Below, in pieces: positions 11,757-25,557 of a stretch of DNA of 64,000 nucleotides; positions within the stretch are counted from its first letter, which is position 1; each line of letters opens with the position of its first letter. Position numbers and translations under genes: made by a program. Under the pieces are notes generated by a model that had not been told where the DNA came from, did no database searches, and saw only the letters and a list, made by a program, of their open reading frames with translations. Where the stretch lies: contig NC_083598.1 in the NCBI RefSeq assembly GCF_020882245.1, positions 91,579,714 to 91,643,713 on the forward strand. The letters are read 5' to 3'. This stretch comes from Rhopalosiphum padi. Taxonomy: Eukaryota; Arthropoda; Insecta; Hemiptera; Aphididae.

Positions 11757-14064
11757 CTGTGAACAATTTTTAGTTACAATTTATTATTAAATATATACAT
11801 TATTTCATGGATTATTATATTATTAAATATAACAAAATCATGCAATTAAAAACAAACAATATCTACTGTTAAAATAAGTAATAATGGTATAATAATTATG
11901 TAAATGATGATGATGAAAAGTATAATATACTATAAGTATATTAATCAAACTTTAAAAGAACATAAATTGTATGCAAATAAATACTGCAGTAAAATAAAAA
12001 ATAAAACATGGAATTAAAATTTAGTACATTGGACATAAAATAACATTAAAAAAAATATTTAGATTAATCTACAAAAAAGTTATAAATATAATATTATTTA
12101 TATTATTTAATGGGAACAGTCCTTTTATAAATGTATTTAAATATTTTACAATATCTTTTGCTTATTCTAAATTTTGAATTGTACTTAAAATAAAAAAAGA
12201 CAAAATTATACTGCTTGTCTACCTACCATGTATTTTGTATAATTTACATAACATAACACTATGACTATTTAGTTTTTTTTATTAATTTAAAAATATAAAA
12301 CATTTTACAATTTGTTATTTAAAATTAAATTACTTTAAACTGATGAATATATACACATAAAATGTTTTTTTTTTTTGTAACTAAGAGATAATTTAAGTTA
12401 GGTAATAATAAATATTTGATACTTACTGCAAAAAAATGTCTGAATATAATGAGTTTTTCTTGGGTGATAAAAAATACAAATCATAGTCCAATCATCAAAC
12501 TAACAGACTGAAAAGTATTTATTAACATTATATATCTATTTAATATATAAATATATGAATATACATGTAATATGTATATTGTATATATTACAATACTAAG
12601 ATATATCTATAATAAAGAATTATAATAAATAAATATATAGAAAAAATAGCAAAAAATTTAACCAATATCAACCACAATTTAAATAAGTAAATAATTTTTA
12701 AAGAAAAGTATAAATTATTAAAACCTCATATTAGTTTTCTCTAAAACAGCTTGTATGAATATGCATACATCATTATAATTACAATATGTATACAGATCCG
12801 TTGTTTATTCAAAATTTTTCAATTTTCAAGGAAATTTTTTAGGAAAATATTAATTAAGTATTATACGAGATAGATAATAATCGTAGGTAAATGGCAATTT
12901 AATGACAAACTAATTGTAGAGATTTAAAAAAACTATTTTTTAATAAAAACTATAGTTCATATTATGAAGCAGAAAATATATCTATTCTGATATCTAAGAA
13001 TAAATAAAAGATTCATACTTATTAACATTTAATTCAAAGTTTAATTAAGAAGAGTAAAGTGACAGAAGATGCCACATAGAATTATGAACAATTCTTGGTT
13101 CATTTAAGCCAGAGGTTAGCAACCTCTTTATAGACAAGTATGAGTATATGTTGAAAAATTGTTTGTATCTACCAGTTGAAAAAAAAATTGTTTCATTATT
13201 AGTACCATTATATACACACTACAGCCTCCATGTGCAGTTTATATAACGAGGTTAAATAATAGATAACTAATATTTGGTATTATGTTTATGTTAAATAATG
13301 AATTAAAACTTAGAATATTTGATATATTAGACACTACAATAGATTTTATATAAATAAATATAAAATAAATATAAATTTTTATTTATTAAGCATGTACAAT
13401 ACATATATTGGACCAGTTTAAACATTAAAATATAATACTTGAAGTGACTATATTCAAGAAATCAGTTTATAAATAAAAAAAAACGACCAAAATAGTTTAC
13501 ACAAATAAAATCTCATGTGTACATAAATATTATGTAATAAAAATGATAAATGTTTATAAAACAACACAAATTATTCTAAACACATATTATTGACACTTTT
13601 ATAAATTTTAGTTATATTGAAAAAAATATGTTGAAATTACATATTATTACTGATGAATGATATTTAATATAAATAACTGTTCAAAAAGTACAAAAATAGA
13701 AAATTAAATTGTATGACATTGATAAATTTAATAAGTTTTACTGTATAAATAACAAATTGGATTTGCTAATCCCTATTAGTTCATCTAAAGTAAATTCAAT
13801 AAAAATTATTTTATTTAAGTTCTAAGACTAACAACTTTTTAATAAATACTTAAGTTCAATTTTGAAACAATGAATAAGTTTATTCCTTACCCGTTAGTTT
13901 AAAACTGAGGTTGTCCACAGTAAAAAAAATTAAAATAACAACATCATACATATTTTATATCAGACTTTTTTTTTTACTTGTAGAATTTCTCATATGCATT
14001 TTGAAAGTTCTAAATAAGAATTAATTAATAAAATAGCAAAATAAAACTTATTATAAGTATGATA
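11757..14064. other. space between exons 8 and 9
   Basis: AT-rich. A small palindrome at about 13111 (AGAGGTTAGCAACCTCT) resembles hAT termini but no partner end was found. No gene seen. Confidence 0.5.
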
Positions 14065-14339
14065 TTACATAGAACACTTAAATTGTGTATACTCAACTAC
14101 ATACTTGTGAACATTCATTTGATGTGCTTTGAAGCTGACAGGTTGTTTAAAATATTTATTACATTCTTGACAGTAAAATTTGGGTTTCACACCGCACTCA
14201 TAACGCATATGTACACTGATAGCCTGTTTAGATTTATACTTTTTACCACATTTATTTGTACAATAAAAAAGGCCATCTGAAGATGGACCAGGGTATTTAT
14301 TCATTCTTCCAGATTTTGGGTTGAATAACAATGGCTTAA
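14065..14339 (-). CDS. lola: lola-like alternative 3' terminal zinc-finger exon 9
   Basis: 90 codons, acceptor TATTTTGCAG at 14341-14340, stop TAA. A 25-residue leader rich in proline, glycine and serine precedes finger 1 (C26, C30, H43, C48). Finger 2 is C56, C59, H72, H77, contact residues Q, V, S, A. A 13-residue tail with one cysteine follows. The frame is open for about 64 further bases beyond the acceptor into the intron, but that part is AT-rich and has no similarity to the other exons. Confidence 0.82.
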
Positions 14340-15380
14340 CTGCAAAATAAAAATATATATTAGTAAGTTTATGTGAAAACGAATCTAAGAGTAAACCATG
14401 CACTGTTATATTTAATTAAGTGCAAATATGAAGAAAAAAACAGTTTAAAAAGCTTAGTTTAAATTATTCTAAGTTTAAAATTTAAAATAAAATAGCTTTT
14501 TTTACAAAAAAAAATAAGCTTAAAATAAATATGGTGCTAAATAAGTTTGAAGAATCTTACATTGGCATGAGTACCTAGTTATTAATATTTCTTATACCAA
14601 ATTAATATACAGGTAATATATTAAAAGATAATTCAATTTAAATTTAAACAAAACAGATCTTATATATTTAAATTATTCAAAAACTAAGAAATTACAACAA
14701 AATACAACGGTAAGACAATATTCAGTGAATTTTATAAAATATCTTAAGCTAATTATTACAGCAAGATTACTGTTACTAAACAGTAAAGCAAGAATAAATC
14801 AATTTTACAATTTGATCATTTTAAATTGTACAACTATATTTATACTATAATAAGGTAAAATTCTGATTACAATATATAGTAATTTTTATAAGTAATACAA
14901 ATTAATATTTATGCATAAATTTAAAATTATATAGACTTAAAAGAATTAATAATTATAATTTTATTTACACAAAATAAATATTGAATAGATAGTTATTATT
15001 TATTATGTAGAAAATATCATGGTAATTAATACACTATACAATACAATATTAAGATATATATTCTCATTTGTTATCTCACATACACAGGAAATTTATTCTT
15101 TGAATAATAATCAATAGTGTTGACATTTTTAATCTAAGGGTACATATTAACATCCATAACATTTAAAAACTGATTATTATCTTGGATTTTCTAAATATTT
15201 TCATTCTAATAAGACAGTAATCTAACATGAATAATACTTTAAGATTAAAAAATAAAAGATGTTAACTTTAAATCTGAAAATGTTAAATTATTTTATTATT
15301 AAAAATCAAAAAAATTGTATTTTGTATGCAGAATGTTAATTTCCTATGTTCTGTGTATACAAACACAACTGATTTTTGGA
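14340..15380. other. part of the space between exons 9 and 10
   Basis: AT-rich; no frame or repeat recognised. Confidence 0.55.
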
Positions 15381-15384
15381 AAAT

Positions 15385-15775
15385 ATCAGTGTGAGGACAT
15401 CGTGCCCACAAGTATTGTTTCTGTTTTACTAACAAATACTGTACCAAAATATATGTTCAGCAGTTCCAATTTTGTATGTTTAGCCTAATTATTAGAGTGA
15501 AATAACCTATTTCCAAATTTAAAAGTAAGAAAATTATTTGTTTTCTCATCGTTTTTTAAGATATTTTAATTTTTAAGTAAGTATGTAAAATATAAATATT
15601 TAAAAATGCCCATAATTTACTTAAAAATTTTAATATTGTTAAGTCTGACGAGATAACACAGATAGGTAATATTTTTACCATTAAGTTAGATTATAAGTCA
15701 TTTCACCCTCATATCTAAGCTAAACATATATTTTGGTACAGTATACGGTTGTAAGAAAAAAAAATACGCAGTTAT
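15385..15775. mobile_element. foldback-type repeat with long inverted arms
   Basis: A 24-base inverted repeat with one mismatch stands at about 15438-15461 and 15718-15741 (ACTGTACCAAAATATATGTT and its complement). Weaker pairing extends on both sides, for example around GTGAAATAACC on the inside and poly-pyrimidine stretches outside, giving arms of roughly 100 bases. There is no coding capacity. It is probably a non-autonomous DNA transposon; exact ends and target duplication could not be fixed. Confidence 0.5.
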
Positions 15776-15847
15776 GACATACTCTTAAGCAAAATATAGT
15801 ATCACATCAATTTAATGTGCAATTTTTAATAAAAATCTATTAAATTT

Positions 15848-16065
15848 TTAAATTTTAATTAATGTTACAAAATGAAGTGATTTCATATGAATTTTAAAGT
15901 TTCCTGGCTGTTTAAATTTTTTGTTACAAATATTGCAATGATATTTTGGTGGTACATTACATTCATATTTCAAATGATTGTATAAACCTGGTTTAGTCTT
16001 ATAATTGCGGTGACAGTTCTTGTTTGGGCAGTTATATAACTTTCCATTATTTTCAATCCAAATAT
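15848..16065 (-). CDS. lola: lola-like alternative 3' terminal zinc-finger exon 10
   Basis: 71 codons, acceptor TGTGTTTAG at 16067-16066, TAA stop. Finger 1 is C12, C17, H30, C35, with PNKN between the cysteines (one more than usual) and asparagine in place of the glycine that normally follows the last cysteine. Finger 2 is C43, C46, H59, H64, contact residues Q, G, N, I. The finger-2 core (NKKFKQPGNF) resembles exon 9 (NKYFKQPVSF), its neighbour, which suggests a local tandem duplication. Confidence 0.82.
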
Positions 16066-16746
16066 CTAAACACACAATGAAAAATTAGTTGAAAATAATT
16101 TAGATAGAATACAATAAATTAAAAAATAATAATTAAATTTGTACATTGACATATAAATCCACTTGCATAAAAATTTGATCTCTACTATAGATCTCTACAA
16201 ATCTTACTGTGATAAAAAAAATAAGGTACAAACAAAATAAGATAAATATAGTGGTTATATAGTATGTTTAATCAAGCACATACCAAAAGCAACACAACAT
16301 ACATTACTCGTGTTTTAAATTATATATTACAACAGAAACCACAATTAAAAATGTCAAAAAGTACTTAGTATATCTAAATTACAAGCATTGGAAATTTTAA
16401 TTCTGTATTTAGAAATATTAAATATACAATTTTATTTTTTAATTGATAATAAAACTATTCTGAAATAAAATAACTATGGTATAGTAATAGATTATTAGAA
16501 AAATACATAATAATAAACTCTTTTTCTGAAAAAAAATAAATATAAAATGTATAAATATGCATATTAATATTGTATACATATAAATTATTTAGAATTTTAG
16601 TATCATATATTATAAAGGATTTAATTAAAATATATTTATCAATAGAATTATTATTAAGTATCAGTAAATTTTAACACTTTTTATTTTTGGAACATATGGT
16701 AAAAAGATTATTATTATAGATCACAATCTTAATATTATCATTTCAT
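16066..16746. other. space between exons 10 and 11
   Basis: AT-rich; nothing recognised. Confidence 0.6.
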
Positions 16747-16970
16747 CTATGTCATGGAGACTTGATGTGTTACAGCCATATGTTTTTTAAAATTAGAGCG
16801 GTAATAAGTTGCTTTACCACAAATTACACAAACAAACTGTGGATCTTTGTTACATTCATATTTCATATGGCTTATTACATTTTTCTTTCGACGATATGTA
16901 CGCCCACATTGAGTACACTTAAATGCATCTTCACCAAAATATTTCTGTTTGGCACTGTTATTATATCGAC
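16747..16970 (-). CDS. lola: lola-like alternative 3' terminal zinc-finger exon 11
   Basis: 73 codons read from acceptor TTTCAATAG (16972-16971) to a TAG stop. Finger 1 is C18, C21, H34, C39; finger 2 is C47, C50, H63, H68, contact residues Y, S, N, K. Finger 2 lacks the usual phenylalanine after the second cysteine (GKATYY), a change that could weaken the fold. There is no ATG before the fingers. It lies only 681 bases upstream of exon 10 on the minus strand and shares with it the N after the last finger-1 cysteine. Confidence 0.82.
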
Positions 16971-19600
16971 CTATTGAAATACAAATATTAAATATTAATA
17001 ATAAAATAATGATTTTTACATTAGGTATATAATATACTCAATTGATTGTAGTAATAAAATTATAAGCAATCAAAAAGCATTTTTATTAGATTACTCAATG
17101 TAATTATCACGTTTATAATTTTATTTTTTAAGTCAAATTTAAACGGTATTATGAAATTTTTTGTAACTTTTGTATGGTAAAATGTGAAGTATTATCTGGA
17201 AATAAAAATCATTAGTTATATGGGTATAACAATATGTATGTTATATGTATATATATATTAAATCACTATGTAACATCGCTTAAAGTATAATAAAGTAATT
17301 TTAGCTTAAAATTAATAAATAAATTTATATTTAACAAGTATACACATTTTATTAATTAATTTAATATAATAGTATAATAATATATAAAATATGTTTTTTT
17401 GTTATAATTGAAGGTATGGTTGTTCTTATGAATTAGTTTGTTTCAACCAAGATTTTATAATATTATTTTTATTGCTTATTTAGTTAAACCATGGCATTAT
17501 GAAGAACTAAGAAGTTAGTTTGGATGAAAACTTGCATTTGTTTCATCTAGTAAAATTTGTATACTTTGAAATTGTTTTTTTATTTAAGTGTTCAAAATTA
17601 ATAATTTTTTGTTTCTACGCAATGCATAAATGTAAATGAATGGTGGTTGAGGGGGTTGTATGCAAAGAAATGAAGTTCCTCTTTTTTTTAAAAATATTTA
17701 AGCATACCCTTTCTAACAATATCCTCAACAATAAGATCTTTAAATATTTAGGTACAGATATTATTTTAACAATTTCTCATGCATCTTCTAATTTTCCCCA
17801 AACTTAAGTTTTGATACTACGACGTATTTTAATAATGTTGGATTTATTAGATCTAAGCTCTCCAATACATGTATTTTTATTTAACATTGGTTATGTATGT
17901 AAGCGAACGTCATCATAGTTGTATTTTGTATTGTATGAACTATGCTGAGCCTTGATACTAAAAATAAATAATGTAAATTTATAATTTTTTCCTTTTATAA
18001 ATCTTATTTATACATGCCATTGTTAATGTTTTAGTATTACCTTTTTCCATGAAAAACTCATAAGGAATGACAATTTGTATACTACTAAGTTGATATTTTT
18101 CAATTATTATACAATGAAATATTAAAAGTAAAGTATATTATCTGTTACAATTTTAAATAAAAATTACACCATACTATTATTATACTGTATCAACAAACCA
18201 GCAATATTAATTTGTAAATATTTTAAAATCTATTGAAATAGATAGTTCGTAACACCACAATTCAAAATATAATATTAAATTAGAACATTGATTAAGTAAA
18301 AAAAGTCCTTATTAATAATTTGACTTCGATGTATTATTGTGAAGTGAACACTGTATTAATTAAAATCACTATGATATTTCATAACAAAAAACATTAATGT
18401 ATAAAATGAAACATTGTTTGACAGTTGACTTGGATTTTTAAATCAGCATTTGTGAGATAGTGTACTTGTATAGCGGAATTAAAATGTATAATATCATTCA
18501 CATTTCTTCAAAAATTTAAATTTAAAATAACAAGTAATAATACAAAATATAATAATAATAATAATAATAATAGACTGAGTATAGACTAGAAGTCAGTAGT
18601 AAGAAGTAAAATATTAAACTATTAACTACGAACAGTACAACGAACACCAAGAACAACTACTAACTACACTATCATAGTATCATTCTACTAAGTAAGTAGA
18701 TAATATTATATTGATGATAATAAAATTGTTTATTGTTATTATTATTACTATTATTATTGTTCTGGGATGTGATAGTATTACTTGTTATCGAGCACGTGGG
18801 TGAAAAACAGTATAGCCAAAAGTAATATTAAATTTATTTTTATATAATTATTACTATTAGCTATTAGTAATAAATAAATAAATAATAATGTATTGGTAAT
18901 TGGAAATAATTTATTATCAATACAATATTTTTGATGTCAAAATGTGTATTTAGGTGGCCAAGTGGAACCTGAATTAATTATTAAGCTAGAAATCGAATGA
19001 CATGATGTAAAGATCCTACAGTATTTTATATTCATATCGATTTGTGTTGACGAATTCTCAGAACTTAATAAGGGCCGTCAATTTGAAATCTAGACGGTAA
19101 AAAAAACTGTGAATTATTTAATTCGATAATGGTACCTATCATTGTATTAAACATATGGCTCACGTGCTCGTAAATAATTCGCAGTTTTTTTTTGAAACTA
19201 GAAAAAATATTAAAAATCAGGAGATTAATAAAATTAAAATGTTGAAAGTCCAATATTTTCAGAAAAATGAACTCTACAAAATGACTATCTTCAATATTTT
19301 TGAAAATAATTAATAAAAAAATATATATTTTAACTTTTTTACCAAAACATTATAATAAATTTAAAAAATGAAATGTTGTAGTTCTTGTCCCTGTGAATCT
19401 TATTAAAAACCAGAACTATGATATCTTCATTATTTCAGGAGATATCATAATGGGTAAATCCTCACGGCACACCCTAGCTGAATATAAATATAAAAAAACA
19501 CAATATGTTATATATTATGTATCAGTTAAAATAGTTAAATTTCATGTTGGATATTTTTATTAAAACATTTAGGTACCTAATAAATAGATATAAAGTCCAA
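16971..19600. other. left part of the large space between exons 11 and 12
   Basis: AT-rich with an (AAT)n microsatellite at 18551-18572. Minus-strand frame 19065-19253 shows no features. No exon of the finger type was found. Confidence 0.5.
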
Positions 19601-19610
19601 ACGTATAATC

Positions 19611-20190
19611 CTCAATAACCGCCTTCATCTGCTTAAATCACTTCTCAAATCTAAACACTCAATTCATACAAAATCTACACTATACAAGTCTCTACTCAGA
19701 CCCATTTGGGAGTATGGTATGCTTATTCTGGGGATGTGCCAAACCATCCCAAGTCCCACCATCCAAGCCTCCCAGTCCATCACTCTTCGGCTAATAGCCT
19801 CGGCCCCCTCGTACGTAACAAATAAATCCCTACATAATGATTTAAAAATTGCAACAGTTGACCAACTAGCCAAATTATACTATAAAACATTTCATTCTAA
19901 CCTGTAACACCATCCCAATCCTTTATGGGCCCCCCCTATCATCACGTACTCTTCCTCACAACCCTCCACGCCGCCTCAAAAGGAACTGGTGCCGTGACGC
20001 CCGTGACCTATTAAATTAATATAAATTAAAACAAAATTACCAGAGGGTACCATCGCTGGATGATTCCCCTCATCGTGTGCTTCATGTGTTGTTTTTTTTA
20101 TATATATATTACATATGTGTTATGTTAGTCATCTTTTTTACTTATTATGTTATCGAATACAGATAGTAAATTTTCAATAAAAACAAAAAA
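19611..20190 (+). mobile_element. jockey-like LINE, 3' end fragment
   Basis: The frame 19611-19907 (+) is open for 98 codons and matches the C-terminal part of jockey-type reverse transcriptase proteins: L-N-N-R-L-H-L-L, then R-P-I-W-E-Y-G, then S-I-T-L-R-L-I. Similarity continues after the stop (H-P-N-P-L-W, up to 19990). A non-coding tail follows and ends near 20190 in an A-rich stretch with AATAAA, as expected for a LINE 3' end. The copy is 5'-truncated and dead. Confidence 0.75.
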
Positions 20191-20779
20191 AATAAATATA
20201 TATATAATGATATAAATGATATAATATTTATGTATACATATATACATTATACACCATTAAGAATTTATATTAAATATGCAGTAATATACAAAAAAAATAT
20301 AAAACTATATAATATATAATATCAAACTATTATGAATCGTAAATATTACTGACAAAAATTAAAAAATGTGAAGAGGAAAAAATTTACAATTGCACAAAAA
20401 CTGTTGCTATAATTTAGGGGTATTAAAATTAAGAAATAAGTAGATATTTCGTACTTAGTTAAACATTATTACAGGTGAGTATGAGGTTTTCCACTTCGTA
20501 GATTTTCTTCGATATTTAAAGGTTGAAGCCTCCCCCTCAACAAATTTAACCAATTTACACTTATATCCATAGTGTTGATGTCTTAAAATTATATTAAGTT
20601 CTTACATTTTACCTATAGGCTATAGTTCATAACATTTGTACCTTTTTATCATTTATATAAAAATAAATTTAACAAAGATAGGTATAGTGTATAGACTATG
20701 GGTCACTAAATGGCGGCCCGCAGACGAAGAATAAATATCAAATACTACGACAACATTGTATGTGTTATTATTGTAAACT

Positions 20780-21390
20780 CGAGTCTCTGGCTAGCCACCA
20801 AACGTTTACTTAAACAACATAACGTAATTCCCCTTCTGAAAAACGGACCAGCCAAATTCGAAACAAACGCCGAAAAGACCGAAGTCCTCGCAAACCATTT
20901 CGCATCCTGTTTCAACTCCGTAGATGAAGATACTGTTTACAACGATCAAAACGCCATGCACCCTGATATTTACCACCTACCAAATGTACCAATGTCGATC
21001 CAAATGACAGTATTTCCCCTACATCTTATTGAAATACAACAAATAATTGTCAAATTAGCAAATAAAAAAAGCCTAGGCCACGACCTAATCACCAATAAAA
21101 TCTTAAAAAACGTAACACCCAAAGTACTATCCTATCTAGCTAGCCTTTACAATTCAGCCATGCGTCTCGGAACATTTCCGTCATCCTGGAAACACACCAT
21201 CATAATCCCAATACATAAACCAGGGAAACTGGCCCACTCTCCATCAAGTTACAGACCAATTAGCCTTCTTCCTTCATTATCAAAACTATACGAAAGAATA
21301 CTGCTCAATAGACTAAAATCATTCATACAAATCATCCTGAAACATCAATTTGGATTTAAAACGCATCACTCTACATGCCATCAAATTTAA
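20780..21390 (+). mobile_element. jockey-like LINE, reverse transcriptase N-terminal fragment
   Basis: One open frame (within 20710-21390) carries the region before and the start of the reverse transcriptase domain: N-H-F-A-S-C-F, then K-S-L-G-H-D, then S-Y-R-P-I-S-L-L-P and the final Q-F-G-F-K-T-H-H-S-T. It ends at a TAA before the catalytic Y-x-D-D box, so it cannot be active. Because this 5' part lies downstream of a 3' fragment, the two pieces are separate insertions or were rearranged. Base composition is clearly less AT-rich than the surroundings. Confidence 0.8.
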
Positions 21391-22308
21391 CGTATCTCAG
21401 AGATAATTGTAAGTGGCTTACATATTATTATAATAAGATTATTATAATCTTTAAACATAACTGTGCATATTGACGCCTTCAAGATATTTATTAGGCCATT
21501 ATATACAGGACGCATAGGGCATAGTGTAAATAATACTTAAATACGAAGAACTATATTTATTGAATTATATGACAATAGAAATAATAAATATTTTTTCTAC
21601 TGCTACAAAGTCATGTAGGATACTCTGGATACTTATAGAAAATCTATTGTAATATGTAAATTTATTGAAAATGCAATAGAAGAATTTGGAAAAACCTAGG
21701 CGTTTATAGTTATTATTTTAAAAATAAGTAGTTCTTTGGAAATTATGTAAAATAATTACATAATATTTATAAACCCTGATTCAAAAATGTGCTTGCGAAC
21801 TCAGTTCTACTCAAAGTTCAAAAATATGGGTATGCAATAGAAGCATTGACTTTATTGTATTAATATAATCTATGATAAGACATTTTTTTCTTATATATCA
21901 TTCAATATACCTACTTTAGTATCTATATAATAATTAATAACGCAGTATTAATAATATTTAATAAATTATGCTTTCCTAAAATACAATTGCCAATAATAAA
22001 CTACTAAAATGTATAATTTATAATGGTAATAATTATAGGAACAATAATTTTTATGGTAACATAAAATCGATTTATTTCTACTAATAATTAGTAATTACTT
22101 TGGTATTGAGTGACACATAAAATACGTGCGATTCTTTTAATACAATTTATTGTCAAACTGTTAAAATTATTGTTCAATAAAAAATTACAATATTAGACTT
22201 AAATTTAAACTGTATATCCTATATGTTAAAATTATTTTATAACATTCAAAAATATGCAAGTACCTAGGTATTTAAATTTAACTCAGCTTTTACATAAGAA
22301 AATAATTA

Positions 22309-22538
22309 TCACCACTGCATATTTTGTCTTGTTATTTTATGAACTTTTATCATGTGTATTTTCAAAGTAGATTTTTGGGCACATTTTTTTTCACACAAAA
22401 AACATTTAAACTTCGGTTCAATACCACACTCATAATTTAAATGTTGAGTAAGTCCATTTTTTCTTTTGTATGAGCGTCCACATTTATTTGGACAAAAATA
22501 ACGATATAATGAATGAATGTCTGTTTGGTACATTTCAT
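22309..22538 (-). CDS. lola: lola-like alternative 3' terminal zinc-finger exon 12
   Basis: 75 codons, acceptor TTATTTTAG at 22540-22539, TAA stop. Finger 1 is C15, C19, H32, C37; finger 2 is C45, C48, H61, H66, contact residues Q, S, T, I. In finger 2 the structural aromatic residue is replaced by cysteine (EKKCAQ). A nine-residue tail follows. This is an isolated exon in a transposon-rich stretch: more than 5 kb separate it from exon 11 and more than 8 kb from exon 13. Confidence 0.82.
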
Positions 22539-24615
22539 CTAAAATAAAAAAAATTCATTAATTATTGTGTCTTATGGTTTAATATTATTAACGTGATTAT
22601 TATAAAACTATGCGTTAAGTAGGTAATCTATAAATCATGCGTATTATATTTTATTATATTATATAAAATAAAATTAGAAGAAACTTTAAAATTAAATAAG
22701 TTTTATGAAAGCACATTATGAAAATACATTATTACAATAATTATTTTTTGTATAATTATTTACTATAATAATAAGTAGCTGATTATCTTAGGCTGGATCT
22801 CACCTGTTATTGGTTGATAAACATAAATTAAAACTAGCCTACTACAAACAAAATTACTTTAAATTTTACTACAATTTCTAAAAAATAAGTTAAGTAGATA
22901 CTTCAGAATAATAATATACATATTTTAATTATTTATGTAGTTTTAATTTATTGTTTTAAATAGGTAAGTACAATCTGTGTAAATAAATAATTAAAAATAT
23001 AACCATAATAATTTCTTGTTATATTATGTTCAAAGATAATAATATGATTGAAATTGCTGGTTATACATTTTTTCATATAGTGGTACTTATATATTATAGA
23101 CTATAGCTGTTGGCTATAAATATATTTGTAGGTATTCTATAATATTATTTTCATTATCTTCTATATACTTCTTAATTCTCGTGTGGAAAAAACTGCTTAA
23201 TTGTAATCTATTCAATATTGCCTATAAATAAAATTAAAAACATTTTAATAATTTATAAACTATAAGGTTTAACTTAAGAACAACTTTGTGATTTAAACTA
23301 AAAATATTTATAGTACATTGAAAGTATACTGTACGGTCTGTACGTTACTCAGATAGGTACTGTCCATGATAGACTGCAGTAATCGCCAATCGGTCTGGCG
23401 CTTATGATAGGTTATTTAGTGGACTGTAATAATATAATAAGAAAGGTCCGAGCAAAGGAACAACGTCAGTTTGTGTGTATAAAATAATAGTAAATAATCA
23501 CATATTGATATAACATAAAATATTGGCTTTACAATAGCACAACTAAATAATACAATATAAAAACAATGCTTGTTGGCTATATTAGCACTACAGAATAAAA
23601 AAAATTTGAATACTATAATTACACCTATTTGGCGTACATAATAATAATAATAATAATAATATCACATTATAATAAATATGTAAATATAGTCTATAAGGGC
23701 TCGTGGCTCGTCAGCCCGTTACCTTTTCAATTACATTGCACACAAATTGGTTCTGCCCACACGACCGAGCCGAGCAGCGTCGGGTTACCTTACAGGCAAA
23801 ATAATCAGGTAATTGGTGTGGCAAATTTGGCGCACTTAAAAAATAAAATATATTTATAATATTATATTATAATTTGAGACGACGGCAAATTTCCTGCTTG
23901 CAGCGGACAAATAGCTTAATCCGCTACTGGATCCGAGACCTGTATATAATATACTAATAATATAACAAAAAGGAACAAAGTGGCCCCGCGCTCATGCTAT
24001 TGTGTGACTGTAGCTGTGACGAATAATTCACGAAAACACGATGACTAAAACAATAAGATACACTGGTTGCCGCCGAATGACACAAACATCATAATCTGTG
24101 GATCCGTCTGGATATTGAATATTGAACACTGGCCACGAGGTTATGCCAGCTCAAATCACACTACTATATGGAACAAATATACTACAAAATTTGGTACAAA
24201 TTACGATACTACTTTAGAGTAGATTCACAATACAATTGACAATACTGACATAGGCGCAACTATACCTCTAAAACGTGGGTTGGACAGTTTACCAATTGAT
24301 GGTATTTCACTTAAATAATAATTGTTTGGTATAAAAAACAAGGGGTGCTAAATTTTAACTTGGGGGTGCTTCAGACTTTTTTGCACCCCCTGTTTATCGC
24401 GAAGTCCGGTTCAAATCGAACACGGGTGACAACTCGATAGTATATTAAGGCTGGGTGCTATCTAGCTTATTGATTATAAGTTATAACAAATAAATATTTT
24501 CTAACAATATATAAATATAATTCAGTCGCTAACTTTAATAGTGGACTGTATGATTTTTTTTATTGTATATCGAATAATAAATAATATAATAACTACAAGA
24601 GAGCAACTTAATTTA
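22539..24615. other. exon-free stretch left of the BEL/Pao element
   Basis: AT-rich up to about 23330, then several GC-richer patches (23330-23460, 23690-23960, 24270-24430) that read like old transposon pieces; the last contains a GGGGGTGCT / GCACCCCC inverted pair. (AAT)n lies at 23637-23661. The frame 23629-23859 (+) starts in this microsatellite and is not a gene. Confidence 0.45.
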
Positions 24616-25336
24616 TGTTAGTCCTAACGGTAATACAAGTAATAATATATGATATAATATTAGACGCCAATGTCTCAAATTCGAAATTATAATATATTAT
24701 GTATAACAGGAAATTAAAATAAACAAAACACACACGACGATGATATCATCAATCGTTGTGTGATAATAATAATATATGGGTGATGATACGTCGACCTGGT
24801 TATCAGCTACTGACGACTTGTTCCACAGCGGCCTGACAGCTGTTATACCGGATGACCAATCGTACACCAAAACCACGCGACAGTATATTATGATCTTAAA
24901 TCAAGCACACGAGATGCTGACTATATTAACGCGGATTATATTAACACGTGACAAGATAATCGGATGCGTACACGATAACGGCCGTGTATATAAAAAAATA
25001 CAGCGGACGCGCACAAACAACGGCCGTGTATATAAAGAATACAACGGACGCGCACAAACAACGACCGGGTATAACAAATCCAACGGATGCGCACACAACA
25101 ACGACCGGGTATAACAAAATATACAACGGACGCGTACAAAACAACAGCCGGGTAATTAAAATAATATACAACGGACGCGTACAAAGGACGACGGCCGTGA
25201 ATCAACTAACGGTAATAAAACCATCTAGGGAAGCTAACTGGCGGCACACTGATAACACCAGTGCAGACGTAGTCGAACCGGCTTGGTGACGAAAAGGATA
25301 CGAACGAAAAACGTACCATACTGTCTGGCTCAAACA
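24616..25336 (-). repeat. 3' LTR of the BEL/Pao element
   Basis: A 721-base repeat with TG...CA ends on the + strand (TGTTAGTCC...CAAACA). Just inside, the minus strand reads AAACGGGGGAGTA, a good polypurine tract. It contains about six tandem units of about 40 bases between 24960 and 25200. Confidence 0.85.
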
Positions 25337-25557
25337 TACTCCCCCGTTTGAAAGGGTACTTTAAAAGAGAAATTCTTGGTCAGACCGTATCATCGTATAC
25401 AATAGCAAATTGAAAACAATATATAAAATAATGATAATAATATAAACAAAGTATAATAATATTTACATAGAGGGGTTAAAGGATTAAGAGGTAAGAATAT
25501 AGGTAAGAATGAATAAAATGTACCCCTTATAGCAGGAAAGAGATTATGTTAGGTTTG

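Noticed and set aside
16762..16977. Plus-strand frame over exon 11 (similarly 14059-14280, 30974-31165, 39783-39965)
   Set aside because: Shadows of the minus-strand finger exons; the plus-strand peptides show no domain.
23928..23945. A motif TTAATCCGCTACTG like the right end of a CAGTGGCGG-type hAT element
   Set aside because: No matching left end or 8-base duplication was found, so the element cannot be delimited.
24960..25200. Regularly spaced repeats that could suggest a CRISPR array
   Set aside because: Units are adjacent and imperfect with no unique spacers, and they lie inside a retrotransposon LTR of an animal genome.
24776..25289. Several overlapping frames on both strands with repeated arginine, tyrosine and threonine-rich motifs
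   Set aside because: They are translations of the LTR's 40-base tandem repeat in different frames; the same occurs at 28080-28604. No protein gene.
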